Assembly: GCF_013371085.1 (NCBI RefSeq)
Contig: NZ_JABWCV010000002.1
Location: 1 to 64,000 of the forward strand
DNA length: 64,000 nucleotides
From: Vreelandella maris
GTDB lineage: Bacteria > Pseudomonadota > Gammaproteobacteria > Pseudomonadales > Halomonadaceae
Direction: 5' to 3'
Part shown: positions 25,984 to 34,632 of the stretch, piece by piece
Position numbering within the stretch: position 1 is the first letter of the stretch
Layout of the letters: every line of letters begins with the position of its first letter
The notes under the pieces: generated by a model
The model's input: only the letters and a program-made list of their open reading frames with translations
Database searches by the model: none
Told to the model about the DNA's origin: nothing
Position numbers and translations under genes: made by a program

Positions 25984-26801
25984 GTGTGGAAACGTTCCTT
26001 ATGCTGCTTTTCGTCGTGGTTATTAGGTGCGTACATCCACTGAGGAATATCTAGTTGCCGTGCGTATAGCGTAATGGGTGCTTCATTACCGCACAAAAAA
26101 CCCCAAAAAGTGGGGGATGGGTTGGTATAGCTAATGGTTACGTCCAGAATACCATCTAATTGACTGCCTAGCAGGCTAAGTACCTGGGCAACGCCACCTG
26201 CTTTGGGGCGCAACAAGTGATGATAAGGGCTTTGCTGGGCATCGCGCTTAGCGACGCTAAAACGCGTGCCTTCGACGAAATTAAAAATCGCAATCGGGGT
26301 ATTACGTGCCTGTTGGCACATACGCTCGGTAGACGTGCGGTCTATGGTGGCAAGTTTGGGGTTTTTAGCTATTTGTTCACGGCTAAAGCGGCGCATGAAG
26401 GGGAATTCGAGTGCCCAAAAAGCCAAGCCAACGATAGGAATCCAGATTAATTGACGTTTGAGGAAAAAACGCGGCATCGGAATACGGCGGTGTAACGCCA
26501 TGAATAGCATAAAGATATCAGTCCAGCTGCGGTGGTTGGATATTACCAGCCACCACTGATTGGGGCTCAACTGCTCGGGAACGGTGATTGATACGTCAGG
26601 CTTAAGCCAATGCCGCATCCACCACAGATTAAAGCCAATCCAGTTGAGTGCTACGGCATTTAAACCCAGCAGCACCTTCTGTTTCAGTCGCTGCCCGGGA
26701 GCAATGAGTTTGAGTAGCGTCAACAGAATTAGAGGTACGCCCCAAAATAGCGTGTTGAGCGTTAGCAGCAGAGCGCTGACAAGCCCCTTGAAAATAGGCA
26801 T
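25920..26801 (-). CDS. Lysophospholipid acyltransferase family protein (PlsC/YihG-like)
   Basis: 293 residues. An N-terminal hydrophobic segment (about 10-35) is followed by the acyltransferase motif HX4D at His90-Asp95 (NHRSWTD) and the glycerol-phosphate motif FVEGTRF at 175-181. It probably transfers an acyl chain to a lysophospholipid at the inner membrane; YihG-type enzymes act beside PlsC. It overlaps the LysM lipoprotein gene downstream, so the two may be co-expressed for envelope building. Confidence 0.85.
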   Translation of the reverse strand: MPIFKGLVSALLLTLNTLFWGVPLILLTLLKLIAPGQRLKQKVLLGLNAVALNWIGFNLWWMRHWLKPDVSITVPEQLSPNQWWLVISNHRSWTDIFMLFMALHRRIPMPRFFLKRQLIWIPIVGLAFWALEFPFMRRFSREQIAKNPKLATIDRTSTERMCQQARNTPIAIFNFVEGTRFSVAKRDAQQSPYHHLLRPKAGGVAQVLSLLGSQLDGILDVTISYTNPSPTFWGFLCGNEAPITLYARQLDIPQWMYAPNNHDEKQHKERFHTWINSLWREKDGLLDGQTDHD

Positions 26802-26907
26802 ACCACGTTTCCTTACCGTCAGACGAATAGCTTAATACTGAATGCTAAATGATCCTAGCCACGCTGCCCAGCAGAACCCCAGTTCGTCTCATCAACTTAG
26901 CAGAGGG

Positions 26908-27804
26908 TTAGTCGAGAGGGAGCGAAGGCGCTTGAACGGTATTAAGCAGTACAGTGCGAAGCGCATGGGCGGCAACGGAAAGCTCTTGGTGTGTCAAAAT
27001 ACCTACACGGCAAGAGATGGCTGGCGCTGTTAGCGGTATGCACCGGGCGCCCAGCTCATGCATTTGTCGAATACACATAGAAGGCACTGCGCTCACCCCT
27101 AACCCGTCAGCAACCATTCTTCCGACGGTGGAGAGCTGGTGGCTTTCAAACGCCACAGGCAGTTCCATGTGTTGTTTCCGCAGCTCCTGTTCCAGTAAGC
27201 GGCGCACCATAGAAGGGCGCTGCAGCGTAATAAAATCGTGATTGAGAAGGGTCGACCAAGCGAGCTGTGAGGCTTGATTTAGCGAGGAAGTCGGTGGTAC
27301 CACCGCGACAAAATGATCTTCAAACAGGGGTGTAAACAGCAGGCTGCCCGCGCCTTCCGGTGAGAAAGCGATTCCCATTTCCACCTGCCGAGAGCGCACC
27401 ATTTCAGTGACTTCTTCATTGATCACGTCGTGGACTGTGATATTGATCTTGGGATATTGCTGGCGAAACTTAACTAACGCTGCGGGTAACAAGTTACAGG
27501 CGAAAGCAGGCATGGCGGCGACGCTTAACCGGCCCAGCTGAAGCGTGAAGCGTTGACGCAACCGTTCTTCGGTATTATCCCATTGGGCCAGCAAGTGTTT
27601 GGCCAGCGGTAGCAGTGACTCGCCTTCTGGGGTTAGCCTAACGCTACGGGTGCTCCGGATTAACAATTTGCCCCCCAACGACTCTTCTAACCCTTTGATC
27701 GCCAAGCTGAGCGCTGGTTGGGATAAATACAGCCGCTCACAGGCCTGAGTAAAGCTAAGCGTTTGGGCGACCGCGAGAAAGGCGCGCAGCTGTTTGACGG
27801 TCAT
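26908..27804 (-). CDS. LysR-family regulator, divergent from scoAB
   Basis: 298 residues. Winged HTH at about 1-60 (AVAQTLSFTQACERLYLSQP region) and an effector domain at about 90-290. It is transcribed away from scoA across a 165-base gap that contains an 18-bp palindrome 20 bases from its own start. This is the standard layout of a LysR gene controlling its divergent neighbour and itself. The likely effector is a ketone-body or acyl-CoA metabolite (inference). Confidence 0.88.
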   Translation of the reverse strand: MTVKQLRAFLAVAQTLSFTQACERLYLSQPALSLAIKGLEESLGGKLLIRSTRSVRLTPEGESLLPLAKHLLAQWDNTEERLRQRFTLQLGRLSVAAMPAFACNLLPAALVKFRQQYPKINITVHDVINEEVTEMVRSRQVEMGIAFSPEGAGSLLFTPLFEDHFVAVVPPTSSLNQASQLAWSTLLNHDFITLQRPSMVRRLLEQELRKQHMELPVAFESHQLSTVGRMVADGLGVSAVPSMCIRQMHELGARCIPLTAPAISCRVGILTHQELSVAAHALRTVLLNTVQAPSLPLD

Positions 27805-27823
27805 AAAGTGCCTTTTATAAGTT

Positions 27824-27841
27824 TTATCAATGAATTGATAA
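27824..27841. promoter_or_regulatory. Palindromic operator candidate for the LysR regulator
   Basis: TTATCAAT-GA-ATTGATAA is an exact 8-2-8 inverted repeat in the lysR-scoA intergenic region. It fits the T-N11-A dyads bound by LysR proteins. Confidence 0.6.
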
Positions 27842-27868
27842 GAAAAACAAACTTAACAAATATATCAT

Positions 27869-27886
27869 CTGGCACAACACTGGCAC
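27869..27886 (+). promoter_or_regulatory. Possible sigma-54 promoter or direct-repeat site upstream of scoA
   Basis: CTGGCAC occurs twice, at 27869-27875 and 27880-27886, one helical turn apart. The pair gives GG-N10-GC, the sigma-54 -24/-12 spacing, with one mismatch in the -12 element. A transcript would start about 75 bases before scoA. No sigma-54 activator gene is nearby, so the repeat may instead be a protein-binding site. Confidence 0.3.
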
Positions 27887-27969
27887 TATCTTAAGGGGCG
27901 GTCTATGTATTATTGACAGCTCATATCAATGACCACTCATATTTAATGACAACAACGTGAGGCACAACA

Positions 27970-28668
27970 ATGGCAGGATTCGATAAGCGAGTATCTTCCT
28001 ACGAAGAAGCGATGGAAGGCATCGAGAGCGGTATGACCGTCATCGCTGGCGGCTTTGGCCTATGCGGCATTCCCGAAAATCTGATCGCTGAAATCAAGCG
28101 TCGCGGCGTTAAAGACCTTACCGTGGTTTCAAATAACTGTGGTGTGGATGGTTTTGGCTTGGGGATACTGCTTGAAGATCGTCAAATCAGTAAAATTCTG
28201 GCCTCTTACGTAGGTGAAAACGCGTTATTTGAGAAGCAAATGCTGAACGATGAAATTGAGGTGGTGTTGACGCCTCAAGGCACGTTGGCGGAAAAAATGC
28301 GCGCAGGTGGTGCGGGTATCCCTGCTTTTTACACTGCCACCGGCTACGGCACGCCGATTGGCGAAGGCAAGGAAGTACGTGTCTTCAATGATCGGCACTA
28401 TATTTTAGAAGAAGCCATTATTGGTGATTTTGCCATTGTGAAAGGCTGGAAAGCGGATCGCTATGGCAATGTGATGTATCGCCATACAGCACAAAATTTT
28501 AACCCCATGGCCGCCACCGCGGGGAAAATCACCGTGGTTGAAGTTGAAGAAATTGTGGAGCCGGGTGAGCTTGAGCCTAGCCAGATCCATACGCCAGGCA
28601 TTTATGTGGATCGGATTATTCAAGGCACGTTTGAAAAGCGCATTGAAAAACGCACGGTACGTAGTTAA
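27970..28668 (+). CDS. scoA: 3-oxoacid (succinyl-CoA:acetoacetate) CoA-transferase subunit A
   Basis: 232 residues. Class I CoA-transferase alpha subunit with [18 protein letters not shown] near 17-34 and [17 protein letters not shown] near 112-128. With ScoB it moves CoA from succinyl-CoA to acetoacetate, activating ketone bodies. GTGAGG lies upstream of the ATG. ScoB follows after 78 bases. bdhA, which makes acetoacetate, lies about 2.6 kb downstream. Confidence 0.95.
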   Translation: MAGFDKRVSSYEEAMEGIESGMTVIAGGFGLCGIPENLIAEIKRRGVKDLTVVSNNCGVDGFGLGILLEDRQISKILASYVGENALFEKQMLNDEIEVVLTPQGTLAEKMRAGGAGIPAFYTATGYGTPIGEGKEVRVFNDRHYILEEAIIGDFAIVKGWKADRYGNVMYRHTAQNFNPMAATAGKITVVEVEEIVEPGELEPSQIHTPGIYVDRIIQGTFEKRIEKRTVRS

Positions 28669-28746
28669 ATCACCGCTTTTTCAAAGACTTAAATTTCAAA
28701 TATCTCACTCGCTTCCCATTTAATGATTCAACAAGAGGTAGTCACC

Positions 28747-29409
28747 ATGGCTTTAACACGAGAACAGATGGCCCAGCGTGTCGCTCGCGAACTTCAAGAT
28801 GGCTTTTACGTCAATTTGGGCATTGGTATTCCCACCCTGGTTGCCAATTACATTCCAGACGGCATTGATGTCATGCTGCAATCCGAAAATGGACTGCTGG
28901 GGATGGGCCGTTATCCTACCGAAGAAGAGCTTGATGCAGATATGATCAATGCGGGTAAAGAGACCGTGACGGCGCGCCCAGGCGCGGCGATTTTCTCTTC
29001 AGCTGAGTCCTTTGCCATGATTCGTGGTGGGCACGTGGATTTGACCGTGCTGGGCGCCTTTGAGGTTGATCAACAAGGCAATATCGCCTCGTGGATGATC
29101 CCCGGCAAGCTTATCAAAGGCATGGGCGGCGCCATGGATCTGGTGGCTGGCGCTGACAATATTATTTGCACCATGACGCATGCCTCTAAACATGGCGAAT
29201 CCAAACTGCTGGAAAAATGTGAGCTGCCGCTGACGGGGGCTGGTTGTATTAACCGTGTTTTGACCGATCTCGCTTATTTGGAAATCAAAGACGGTGCTTT
29301 TATCCTCAAAGAGCGTGCGCCCGGCGTTAGCGTTGAAGAAATTGTCGAAAAAACAGCGGGCAAACTAATCGTGCCAGACCACGTGCCTGAAATGACCTTT
29401 GACGCTTAA
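28747..29409 (+). CDS. scoB: 3-oxoacid CoA-transferase subunit B
   Basis: 220 residues from the ATG at 28747 (AAGAGG upstream); an in-frame ATG at 28723 adds eight residues without a site. The catalytic glutamate is in SENGLLGMG, the class I beta-subunit signature. LPLTGAGCINRVLTDLA is also typical. It pairs with ScoA as a heterodimer or heterotetramer in the cytoplasm. Confidence 0.95.
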   Translation: MALTREQMAQRVARELQDGFYVNLGIGIPTLVANYIPDGIDVMLQSENGLLGMGRYPTEEELDADMINAGKETVTARPGAAIFSSAESFAMIRGGHVDLTVLGAFEVDQQGNIASWMIPGKLIKGMGGAMDLVAGADNIICTMTHASKHGESKLLEKCELPLTGAGCINRVLTDLAYLEIKDGAFILKERAPGVSVEEIVEKTAGKLIVPDHVPEMTFDA

Positions 29410-29460
29410 TAAGGCACCCCGTCAGCCTTTAAGCCGAGTAGCATTAAAGATAGTGGGATA

Positions 29461-29494
29461 GTGAGACACTAACTGAAAAGAGTTAGCGTCTCAC
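29461..29494. terminator. Long hairpin between scoB and a convergent gene
   Basis: 14-bp stem with one mismatch (29461-29474 with 29481-29494) and a 6-base loop. It overlaps the stop of the convergent gene. There is no T-run. Confidence 0.5.
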
Positions 29495-30258
29495 GCCATT
29501 TCACAGCGTGTGTGATGGGGCAGAAGTACGTCGGCCAGGCGCTCGTGACTATGCTCTACATGTTTTTGGACGAGCGCCAGCCCCCCTAAGCAGAGGCGAT
29601 GTTCATCGCCATCGGCGAATACGGCTTTCTGCGGTGTCGTTGGGTAAAAACGATGGTCGAGCAGCGATGACACCGTAAAAACACCGTTCTGCTGCTCTTG
29701 CAGGCTCAGCATACCTACCTCTTGGAGGCGTTGATCCAAAACGGCTAACGGTTCGCCAAGCTGACCACAATCAAAGCCCGCGTGGTGTAAGCGGGGTCCC
29801 ATCACTGCAAGCCATGCGGCAAGTGGGTGGGCCTGCTGCAACTGCTGATAAAGCGCCCAAGAGGGCATTGGCCAGGGTCTACCGCGACAGAGTAAATTAT
29901 GCCCTTTGCAATCTTGGGGATGCGATTGACGCACCAGTCCTTCAATTGCTTCTCGTGGCGCTTTAGAAAGGGTGCCTATTTGCAATTCGGCAAGCACCAG
30001 CCAGCTACTGCCATCGCTGGGGGCTAGTAAGTGCACGAGTAGGCCTTTGTCCGCCATGGCGTAGTGGCTAATAGCACGGTAGCCCATGTGGGCTAAATTG
30101 CTGCTAAGCGCGGTAGCGGAAAAAGGGCCGTAGTTGAGCGTAACTAAGGTTAAATATTCGGCTGCGGCCGAGAGTGGCCACAGCCTCAATGCCCCAATAT
30201 CGGGGTGTGTATGTACATAGTCTAGCCACAGCTGCTGAACAAACTCCTGACGCTGCAT
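29491..30258 (-). CDS. Hypothetical protein, possibly a diverged DUF1338-like protein
   Basis: 255 residues from the ATG at 30258, which has AAGGAG six bases upstream; the longer frame to 30345 lacks a site. The layout (an LWLDYV start, a central two-layer alpha/beta pattern, a TPQKAVFADG segment and a final GGLALVQK) recalls DUF1338/HglS-type proteins, which are iron-dependent 2-oxoadipate dioxygenase/decarboxylases. The usual DHxAxR metal motif is not seen (NYGPF instead), so catalysis by that route is doubtful. No signal or membrane segment. The assignment is tentative. Confidence 0.55.
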   Translation of the reverse strand: MQRQEFVQQLWLDYVHTHPDIGALRLWPLSAAAEYLTLVTLNYGPFSATALSSNLAHMGYRAISHYAMADKGLLVHLLAPSDGSSWLVLAELQIGTLSKAPREAIEGLVRQSHPQDCKGHNLLCRGRPWPMPSWALYQQLQQAHPLAAWLAVMGPRLHHAGFDCGQLGEPLAVLDQRLQEVGMLSLQEQQNGVFTVSSLLDHRFYPTTPQKAVFADGDEHRLCLGGLALVQKHVEHSHERLADVLLPHHTRCEMA

Positions 30259-30397
30259 GGTGAACTCCTTGCCCAAAAGTGGCACACCTCGCGTGGGCCA
30301 TGAGTAACTGCACAGTATAGGCAAGCAAGGCAGGCATGGGTTCAACGGGTATTAACGAGCGTTTTAACGGCAGCGCAGTGCCAATCGCCAATTACTA

Positions 30398-30661
30398 TTA
30401 AACGGCGAGGAGCTGTTTGTCGCGGACAAACTGATCAAACTCGGTAAAGCCACCGACATGGGTTTGATCAACAAACACTTGCGGTACGGTGTGAATGGGT
30501 TTGCCAGTTGTCTTGGCGATATCTTCTTTAGTAACGCCTTCAGAAGGCATATCAACATAGCGGTACCCTTCAATTTTTCCGGCTTTTTCCAAGTGATCCG
30601 CAAGGTGTTTAGCACGTACACAGAAGGGGCAGGACATCCGACCAAAAATAACCACAAACAT
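30398..30661 (-). CDS. grxA: Glutaredoxin, GrxA type
   Basis: 87 residues from the ATG at 30661 (AAAGGAG seven bases upstream); a longer frame to 30751 adds unrelated residues. Active site CPFC at about 11-14, with TVPQVFVD (the cis-proline loop) and HVGGFTEFDQF for glutathione binding. A dithiol glutaredoxin reduces disulfides with glutathione in the cytoplasm. E. coli Grx1 has CPYC, so the Phe is a small difference. Confidence 0.9.
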   Translation of the reverse strand: MFVVIFGRMSCPFCVRAKHLADHLEKAGKIEGYRYVDMPSEGVTKEDIAKTTGKPIHTVPQVFVDQTHVGGFTEFDQFVRDKQLLAV

Positions 30662-30838
30662 AGGTGGCGCTCCTTTACGATAAGCAGAATAAGTTACAAA
30701 GTGGAACGTAACCGAGTGAAAAGTCTTTGCGGTACGATAATCTGCGCCCATTGTGGCTTAGCCGCGCTTATTTCGCCAATAGCAGCTCGCTACATTGCCC
30801 ATTAATGCCTGTTATCACCTGGAAACAATCACACGTTT

Positions 30839-31264
30839 ATGTATACGCTGACTGCTGACGAATACGCCTCTCTTGCTGAACTGGCGAAGGTCTATCGAGA
30901 TGTGCATTTACCTTCCATGAAACAACAGGAGGGATGGAACCCACGCTTAGGGGTTGATGCGCTATGCTTTCAGCATCATGGTGCTGGAAACATGGTGGGT
31001 GCGTTGATTACACCCTGTGAGCTTTGGCTGGTCGTGGTGCCTGATCACGCCCGTCTCACGGAACCCTTGGTAGATACGCTGACGCTTACCTTACCTTCAG
31101 GTGCCTATCAACTATCTCTTGAGCGCCTGCCAGGTGGATATGGGCTCTATAAGCGCGCAATCTTGCGCAATTTAGAAGAGCTCGAGAACATGCAGGAGGC
31201 TGCTAGGTTGGCGCAGCAAATGATGGCGCGTTTAATGCAACCTGCCGATGAGCCTGACGCTTAA
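30839..31264 (+). CDS. HybE-like protein ([NiFe]-hydrogenase assembly chaperone family)
   Basis: 141 residues. NPRLGVDALCFQ, then MVGALITPCELWLVVVPD match the HybE pattern of a conserved AxxF core followed by a TPW-type strand, and LPSGAYQL also fits. HybE helps mature hydrogenase and its Tat-exported small subunit. No hydrogenase genes lie in this window, and the motif tryptophan is Cys-Glu-Leu-Trp here, so a changed or lost role is possible. The start at 30839 has weak upstream sequence. The nearby grxA gene, divergent from it, hints at a cysteine or metal role but does not show it. Confidence 0.65.
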   Translation: MYTLTADEYASLAELAKVYRDVHLPSMKQQEGWNPRLGVDALCFQHHGAGNMVGALITPCELWLVVVPDHARLTEPLVDTLTLTLPSGAYQLSLERLPGGYGLYKRAILRNLEELENMQEAARLAQQMMARLMQPADEPDA

Positions 31265-31319
31265 CCACATACCGCTATACTGAAAACACCTTCTGACCAC
31301 TTATGACAAGGAAATGCCT

Positions 31320-32093
31320 ATGACTTCCTCATCCGTTTCAACGCCGCGTGTAGCGCTGGTCACCGGGACCAGCAGTGGTATCGGAGCTGCGGTTGTTAAG
31401 CACTTTTGCGAGCTAGGCCATCAAGTGCTTGCTGTCGATTTTAACCCGGCGGGAAAAGCGATTGCTGAACAGGCTGGCGCTGCCTTTTTTGAAGCCGACC
31501 TGACCGACCCAGATGCCTGCCGTGCGGCGGTAGCCGATGCGGTTAAGCGTTTTGGCGGGGTTGATATATTGGTCAATAACGCCGGTATCCAGCATGTTGC
31601 GTCGATCGAGACGTTTCCCGAGGAAAAGTGGCGGCAGATTATGGATCTGATGCTGACCGCTCCCTTTCTGCTCACGCAAGCGGCCTGGCCGCACATGCGC
31701 GAAAAAGGCTGGGGGCGCATCGTTAACGTGGCTTCAATACATGCCCAGGTGGCCTCGCCAGGCAAAGCAGCTTACATCATCGCCAAGCACGGGATGATTG
31801 GTCTGACTAAAACCGCAGCGTTGGAAGGTGGCGAGCAAGGGATTACCGCTAACGCTGTTTGCCCTGCCTATGTAAAAACGCCACTGGTGGATAATCAGAT
31901 CGCCGACCAAGCTAAATTGCACGGTATGGATGAACAGGAAGTGATTGAGAAAGTCATGCTCAAAGAGGCGGCGATCAAACGCCTGATCGAGCCTGAGGAA
32001 GTGGCGCAATTAGTCGCCTACTTGGCGTCCGATGCTGCCGGTGCAGTGACCGGATCAAGCTTTAATATTGATCTAGGCTGGACGGCGCATTAA
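31320..32093 (+). CDS. bdhA: 3-hydroxybutyrate dehydrogenase (SDR family)
   Basis: 257 residues from the ATG at 31320; an ATG six bases earlier sits too close to AAGGA (31308-31312). SDR signatures: TGTSSGIG near 14-21, NNAG, and the catalytic Ser and YxxxK in AAYIIAKHGMIGLTKTAALE. The C-terminal VTGSSFNIDLGWTAH is typical of D-3-hydroxybutyrate dehydrogenases. It makes acetoacetate from (R)-3-hydroxybutyrate with NAD, feeding ScoAB. This suits an organism that stores polyhydroxybutyrate. Confidence 0.9.
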   Translation: MTSSSVSTPRVALVTGTSSGIGAAVVKHFCELGHQVLAVDFNPAGKAIAEQAGAAFFEADLTDPDACRAAVADAVKRFGGVDILVNNAGIQHVASIETFPEEKWRQIMDLMLTAPFLLTQAAWPHMREKGWGRIVNVASIHAQVASPGKAAYIIAKHGMIGLTKTAALEGGEQGITANAVCPAYVKTPLVDNQIADQAKLHGMDEQEVIEKVMLKEAAIKRLIEPEEVAQLVAYLASDAAGAVTGSSFNIDLGWTAH

Positions 32094-32135
32094 GCGTTGA
32101 GGCCCCCGCCTAAACGCTTAAGTGGGGGCGGGGGC
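32091..32135. terminator. Interleaved inverted repeats after bdhA
   Basis: Repeat A: 32091-32098 with 32113-32120 (8 bp). Repeat B: 32102-32110 with 32127-32135 (9 bp, GC-rich). The arms alternate A-B-A-B, so the RNA could form a pseudoknot or one of two exclusive hairpins. Repeat B alone could terminate bdhA and the convergent regulator gene. Confidence 0.45.
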
Positions 32136-32163
32136 TTGAACTGGCGAGCAGTTAGCCAACAAA

Positions 32164-32703
32164 CTAACGCCGCACTGGGCGTTTTTGTAATTTGCGCTGC
32201 AGGGTACGGCGGTGCATGCCCAGTGCTCGGGCGGTGGCCGATATATTGCCGTCGTGCTCCTGGAGTACCTTCTGAATATGCTCCCAGGTGATGCGGTTAA
32301 TCGAAGGTGGGTTATCAGCCAACTCAATATCAGGGTCGCCACTTTGGCGCTCAAAGGCCGTGAGCACGTCGTCTGCATCTACTGGCTTGCAGAGATAATT
32401 AACTGCACCAAGCTTAATGGCCTCAACGGCAGTTGCAATGCTGGAGTAGCCTGTCAGCACCACAATGCGACACTGGGGCGAAATGGCCAGTAGCTCGGGA
32501 AGCAGCTTTAAGCCCGAACTATTTTCCAGTTTTAGATCAAGGGTCGCCATCGTGGGTAAGTACTGGGCGGCCATTGCCAGGGCCTGATCGGCATCATGGG
32601 CAACAATGACTTCGTAACCACGCCGCGTTAAAGCGCGATTTAGCACATGACAAAACATTTCATCGTCATCAACAATCAGCAGGCGTTGGTCTCGCGTTTG
32701 CAT
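32164..32703 (-). CDS. regA: Response regulator of the RegA/PrrA/RoxR family
   Basis: 179 residues. Receiver domain with acidic pocket VDDDE at 11-15, phospho-acceptor Asp56 (LDLKLENSSG) and the KP pair near 106. The C-terminal Fis-type HTH (about 135-175; SATARALGMHRRTLQRKL) is the short DNA-binding domain of RegA/PrrA/ActR. It is the partner of the kinase just upstream, 42 bases away. This family controls genes for respiration, redox balance and carbon or nitrogen use. Confidence 0.92.
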   Translation of the reverse strand: MQTRDQRLLIVDDDEMFCHVLNRALTRRGYEVIVAHDADQALAMAAQYLPTMATLDLKLENSSGLKLLPELLAISPQCRIVVLTGYSSIATAVEAIKLGAVNYLCKPVDADDVLTAFERQSGDPDIELADNPPSINRITWEHIQKVLQEHDGNISATARALGMHRRTLQRKLQKRPVRR

Positions 32704-32745
32704 GTTGTCCTCAATCCATTAAAGGCGATGCTTGGGCAGCCGGGT

Positions 32746-34017
32746 TTAATGCGGTGCCGCGCAGCGGGGCAGTGTAACTTCCGTTAGCGTACCCCCTTCC
32801 GGGTGATTATACAGGCTTACCCCGCCTCCAAAGCGATTGATAGTGGCATGGGTTAAAAACAAACCAATACCCATGCCTTTGCTTTTTGTGGAGATAAACG
32901 TTTCCCCTAGCTGGTCGGCAATCGACATGGCCACCCCTGGGCCATGGTCGCGTATATCAATGACCACATTTTCATCCTGCCAATCTAAACGAATCGCAAT
33001 GTGCTCAGGGTTGGCGTCGGCGGCGTTGTTCAAAAGATTCGTTAACGCTTGGTCAAGCGTGGCATCAACCGCAAGCCATGGCCTGCTACGCTTCTCAGCT
33101 ACCTCGAACTGATGGCTCACATCAGGCCTTAGCACTAGCCAGCGCTGCACAACGCCTGCTAGCCAAACTTCTGCGTCAAGTACTTCAGGCTCTGCCATTC
33201 GGCGCCTGTCCGCATTAGAGACTAAGTTTTGCAGCCGTGATTTGCAGACGTCCACCTGCTGACGCAGTAGGGTAATGTCCTCATGCAGTTCAGACTCAGG
33301 TAGCGCGTCGGCCTGCATTTCTTTGAGTAGTACCGCCATGGTAGAGAGCGGCGTTCCCAATTCATGCGCTGTGCCGGCGGCTTGAGTGGCTACTGCCAAT
33401 ACCTGTTCATTACGCAGTGCGGCTTCCCGGGTGCGGGAAAGTGCCTGGTCCCGGCTACGCAATGCGTGGGCCATTTTGTAGATAAAAAAGGTCACCAGCC
33501 CAGCTGAGAGGCCAAAGTTAAGCCACATGCCCAATATGTGCAGGCTCAAGGGGCTGTCGCTATTAATATGACCCAATTGCGGGATTGGGTAGTAAGAGAA
33601 CATTAAAGACGTATACCCCGCCATAGCGCAGGCGGCAATGATCCAGGCGTGGCGCCAGGGCAGGGTGGCGGCGGCAATAGTGACCGGCACTAAGTAGTAG
33701 GTAATAAAGGGGTTGGTGGAGCCCCCGGAAAAGTAAAACAGCAGTGTAAGGCCTGCAATATCGGCCAATAGGTGTAGTAGATACTCTAGGTGGGTAACGG
33801 CCCTTGGGCGACCCAGCCGCCACCAGGTGGCGATATTGAGTATGCCCATGGCTATCACCACGCTTACCACAGCAGTCACTGGTAAATCGAAGGCGAGCAA
33901 TTCGACACCCACAATAATTGCCAGTAAAAAACCGGTCCAGGTGATACCGCGCACGATAGTGAGCCGCACTAAATTACGGTTGGGCGTAGAGAGCGGAAGT
34001 GGTAGAGCCGTTGGCAT
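32746..34017 (-). CDS. regB: Redox sensor histidine kinase of the RegB/PrrB family
   Basis: 423 residues with six predicted membrane segments in about 20-185. The quinone-binding motif GGSTNPF is at 98-104. The H-box is AHELGTPLST (His218). Cys258 in QVDVCKSRL matches the redox-active cysteine of RegB. The ATPase has an N-box near 327-334 and G-boxes near 359-385. It should autophosphorylate in response to quinone or thiol redox state and pass phosphate to the regulator at 32164. A membrane protein gene lies seven bases upstream. Confidence 0.93.
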   Translation of the reverse strand: MPTALPLPLSTPNRNLVRLTIVRGITWTGFLLAIIVGVELLAFDLPVTAVVSVVIAMGILNIATWWRLGRPRAVTHLEYLLHLLADIAGLTLLFYFSGGSTNPFITYYLVPVTIAAATLPWRHAWIIAACAMAGYTSLMFSYYPIPQLGHINSDSPLSLHILGMWLNFGLSAGLVTFFIYKMAHALRSRDQALSRTREAALRNEQVLAVATQAAGTAHELGTPLSTMAVLLKEMQADALPESELHEDITLLRQQVDVCKSRLQNLVSNADRRRMAEPEVLDAEVWLAGVVQRWLVLRPDVSHQFEVAEKRSRPWLAVDATLDQALTNLLNNAADANPEHIAIRLDWQDENVVIDIRDHGPGVAMSIADQLGETFISTKSKGMGIGLFLTHATINRFGGGVSLYNHPEGGTLTEVTLPRCAAPH

Positions 34018-34024
34018 GATGAGC

Positions 34025-34441
34025 TTACTTAGTCCTGGTTTTTAGGCCATGAATAACAAACTTAATAAACAACGTCATGACGTAGGTGGCCCAGCCAGCA
34101 GAGGCCAGGATATTAAATAGCAGCATTTTAGGCGGCAACCAGGCACTGCCTAACAGGGCTTCCAGCATGATGTGAAAGAACATCGCCAGCAGCAGTGGTA
34201 GGGCTAAAATATGTATCCACATGTCGGTACGTCGTTTGCGAATATGGTAACGACCCAACAAATAGCGCAGCGGCCGATGCGCCCAGCAGAACACCACGAG
34301 AGCACCAATCACTAACAAACTGGCGAGGGTAGGCTCCGTGCTGCCCATATGGGCTGACAGCGAAATTGACCAAGCCAGGCTTAGCCATAACACGCCCTCC
34401 AGACTGGCAATGACATCCGCATAACGTCGCACATTCTGCAT
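34025..34441 (-). CDS. Small multi-pass membrane protein upstream of regBA-type genes
   Basis: 138 residues with about four hydrophobic segments (about 13-30, 38-55, 77-92, 105-130). Not recognised as a named family. It precedes the histidine kinase by only seven bases, so the two are one transcription unit. A role in redox sensing or cytochrome-oxidase biogenesis, as for SenC genes in other reg loci, is possible, but no SenC motif is present. A conserved-looking RYHIRKRRTDMWIH segment links the membrane parts. Confidence 0.7.
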   Translation of the reverse strand: MQNVRRYADVIASLEGVLWLSLAWSISLSAHMGSTEPTLASLLVIGALVVFCWAHRPLRYLLGRYHIRKRRTDMWIHILALPLLLAMFFHIMLEALLGSAWLPPKMLLFNILASAGWATYVMTLFIKFVIHGLKTRTK

Positions 34442-34632
34442 AACAATCGGGTCCTTAACGTTAAAAGCGAGCTATCAACCCAAATCGTTAAAACGGGTTC
34501 ATTAAGAAAAGCGCCGTCATGATACGACACTTGGGCAAATGTGTGGTGCTCGAAGAGTGGATTTATCCAATCGCGCAATTGCGTATACTGTCGCTATCAT
34601 TTTTCTGACATCACTTCAGTACAGGACTCGCC

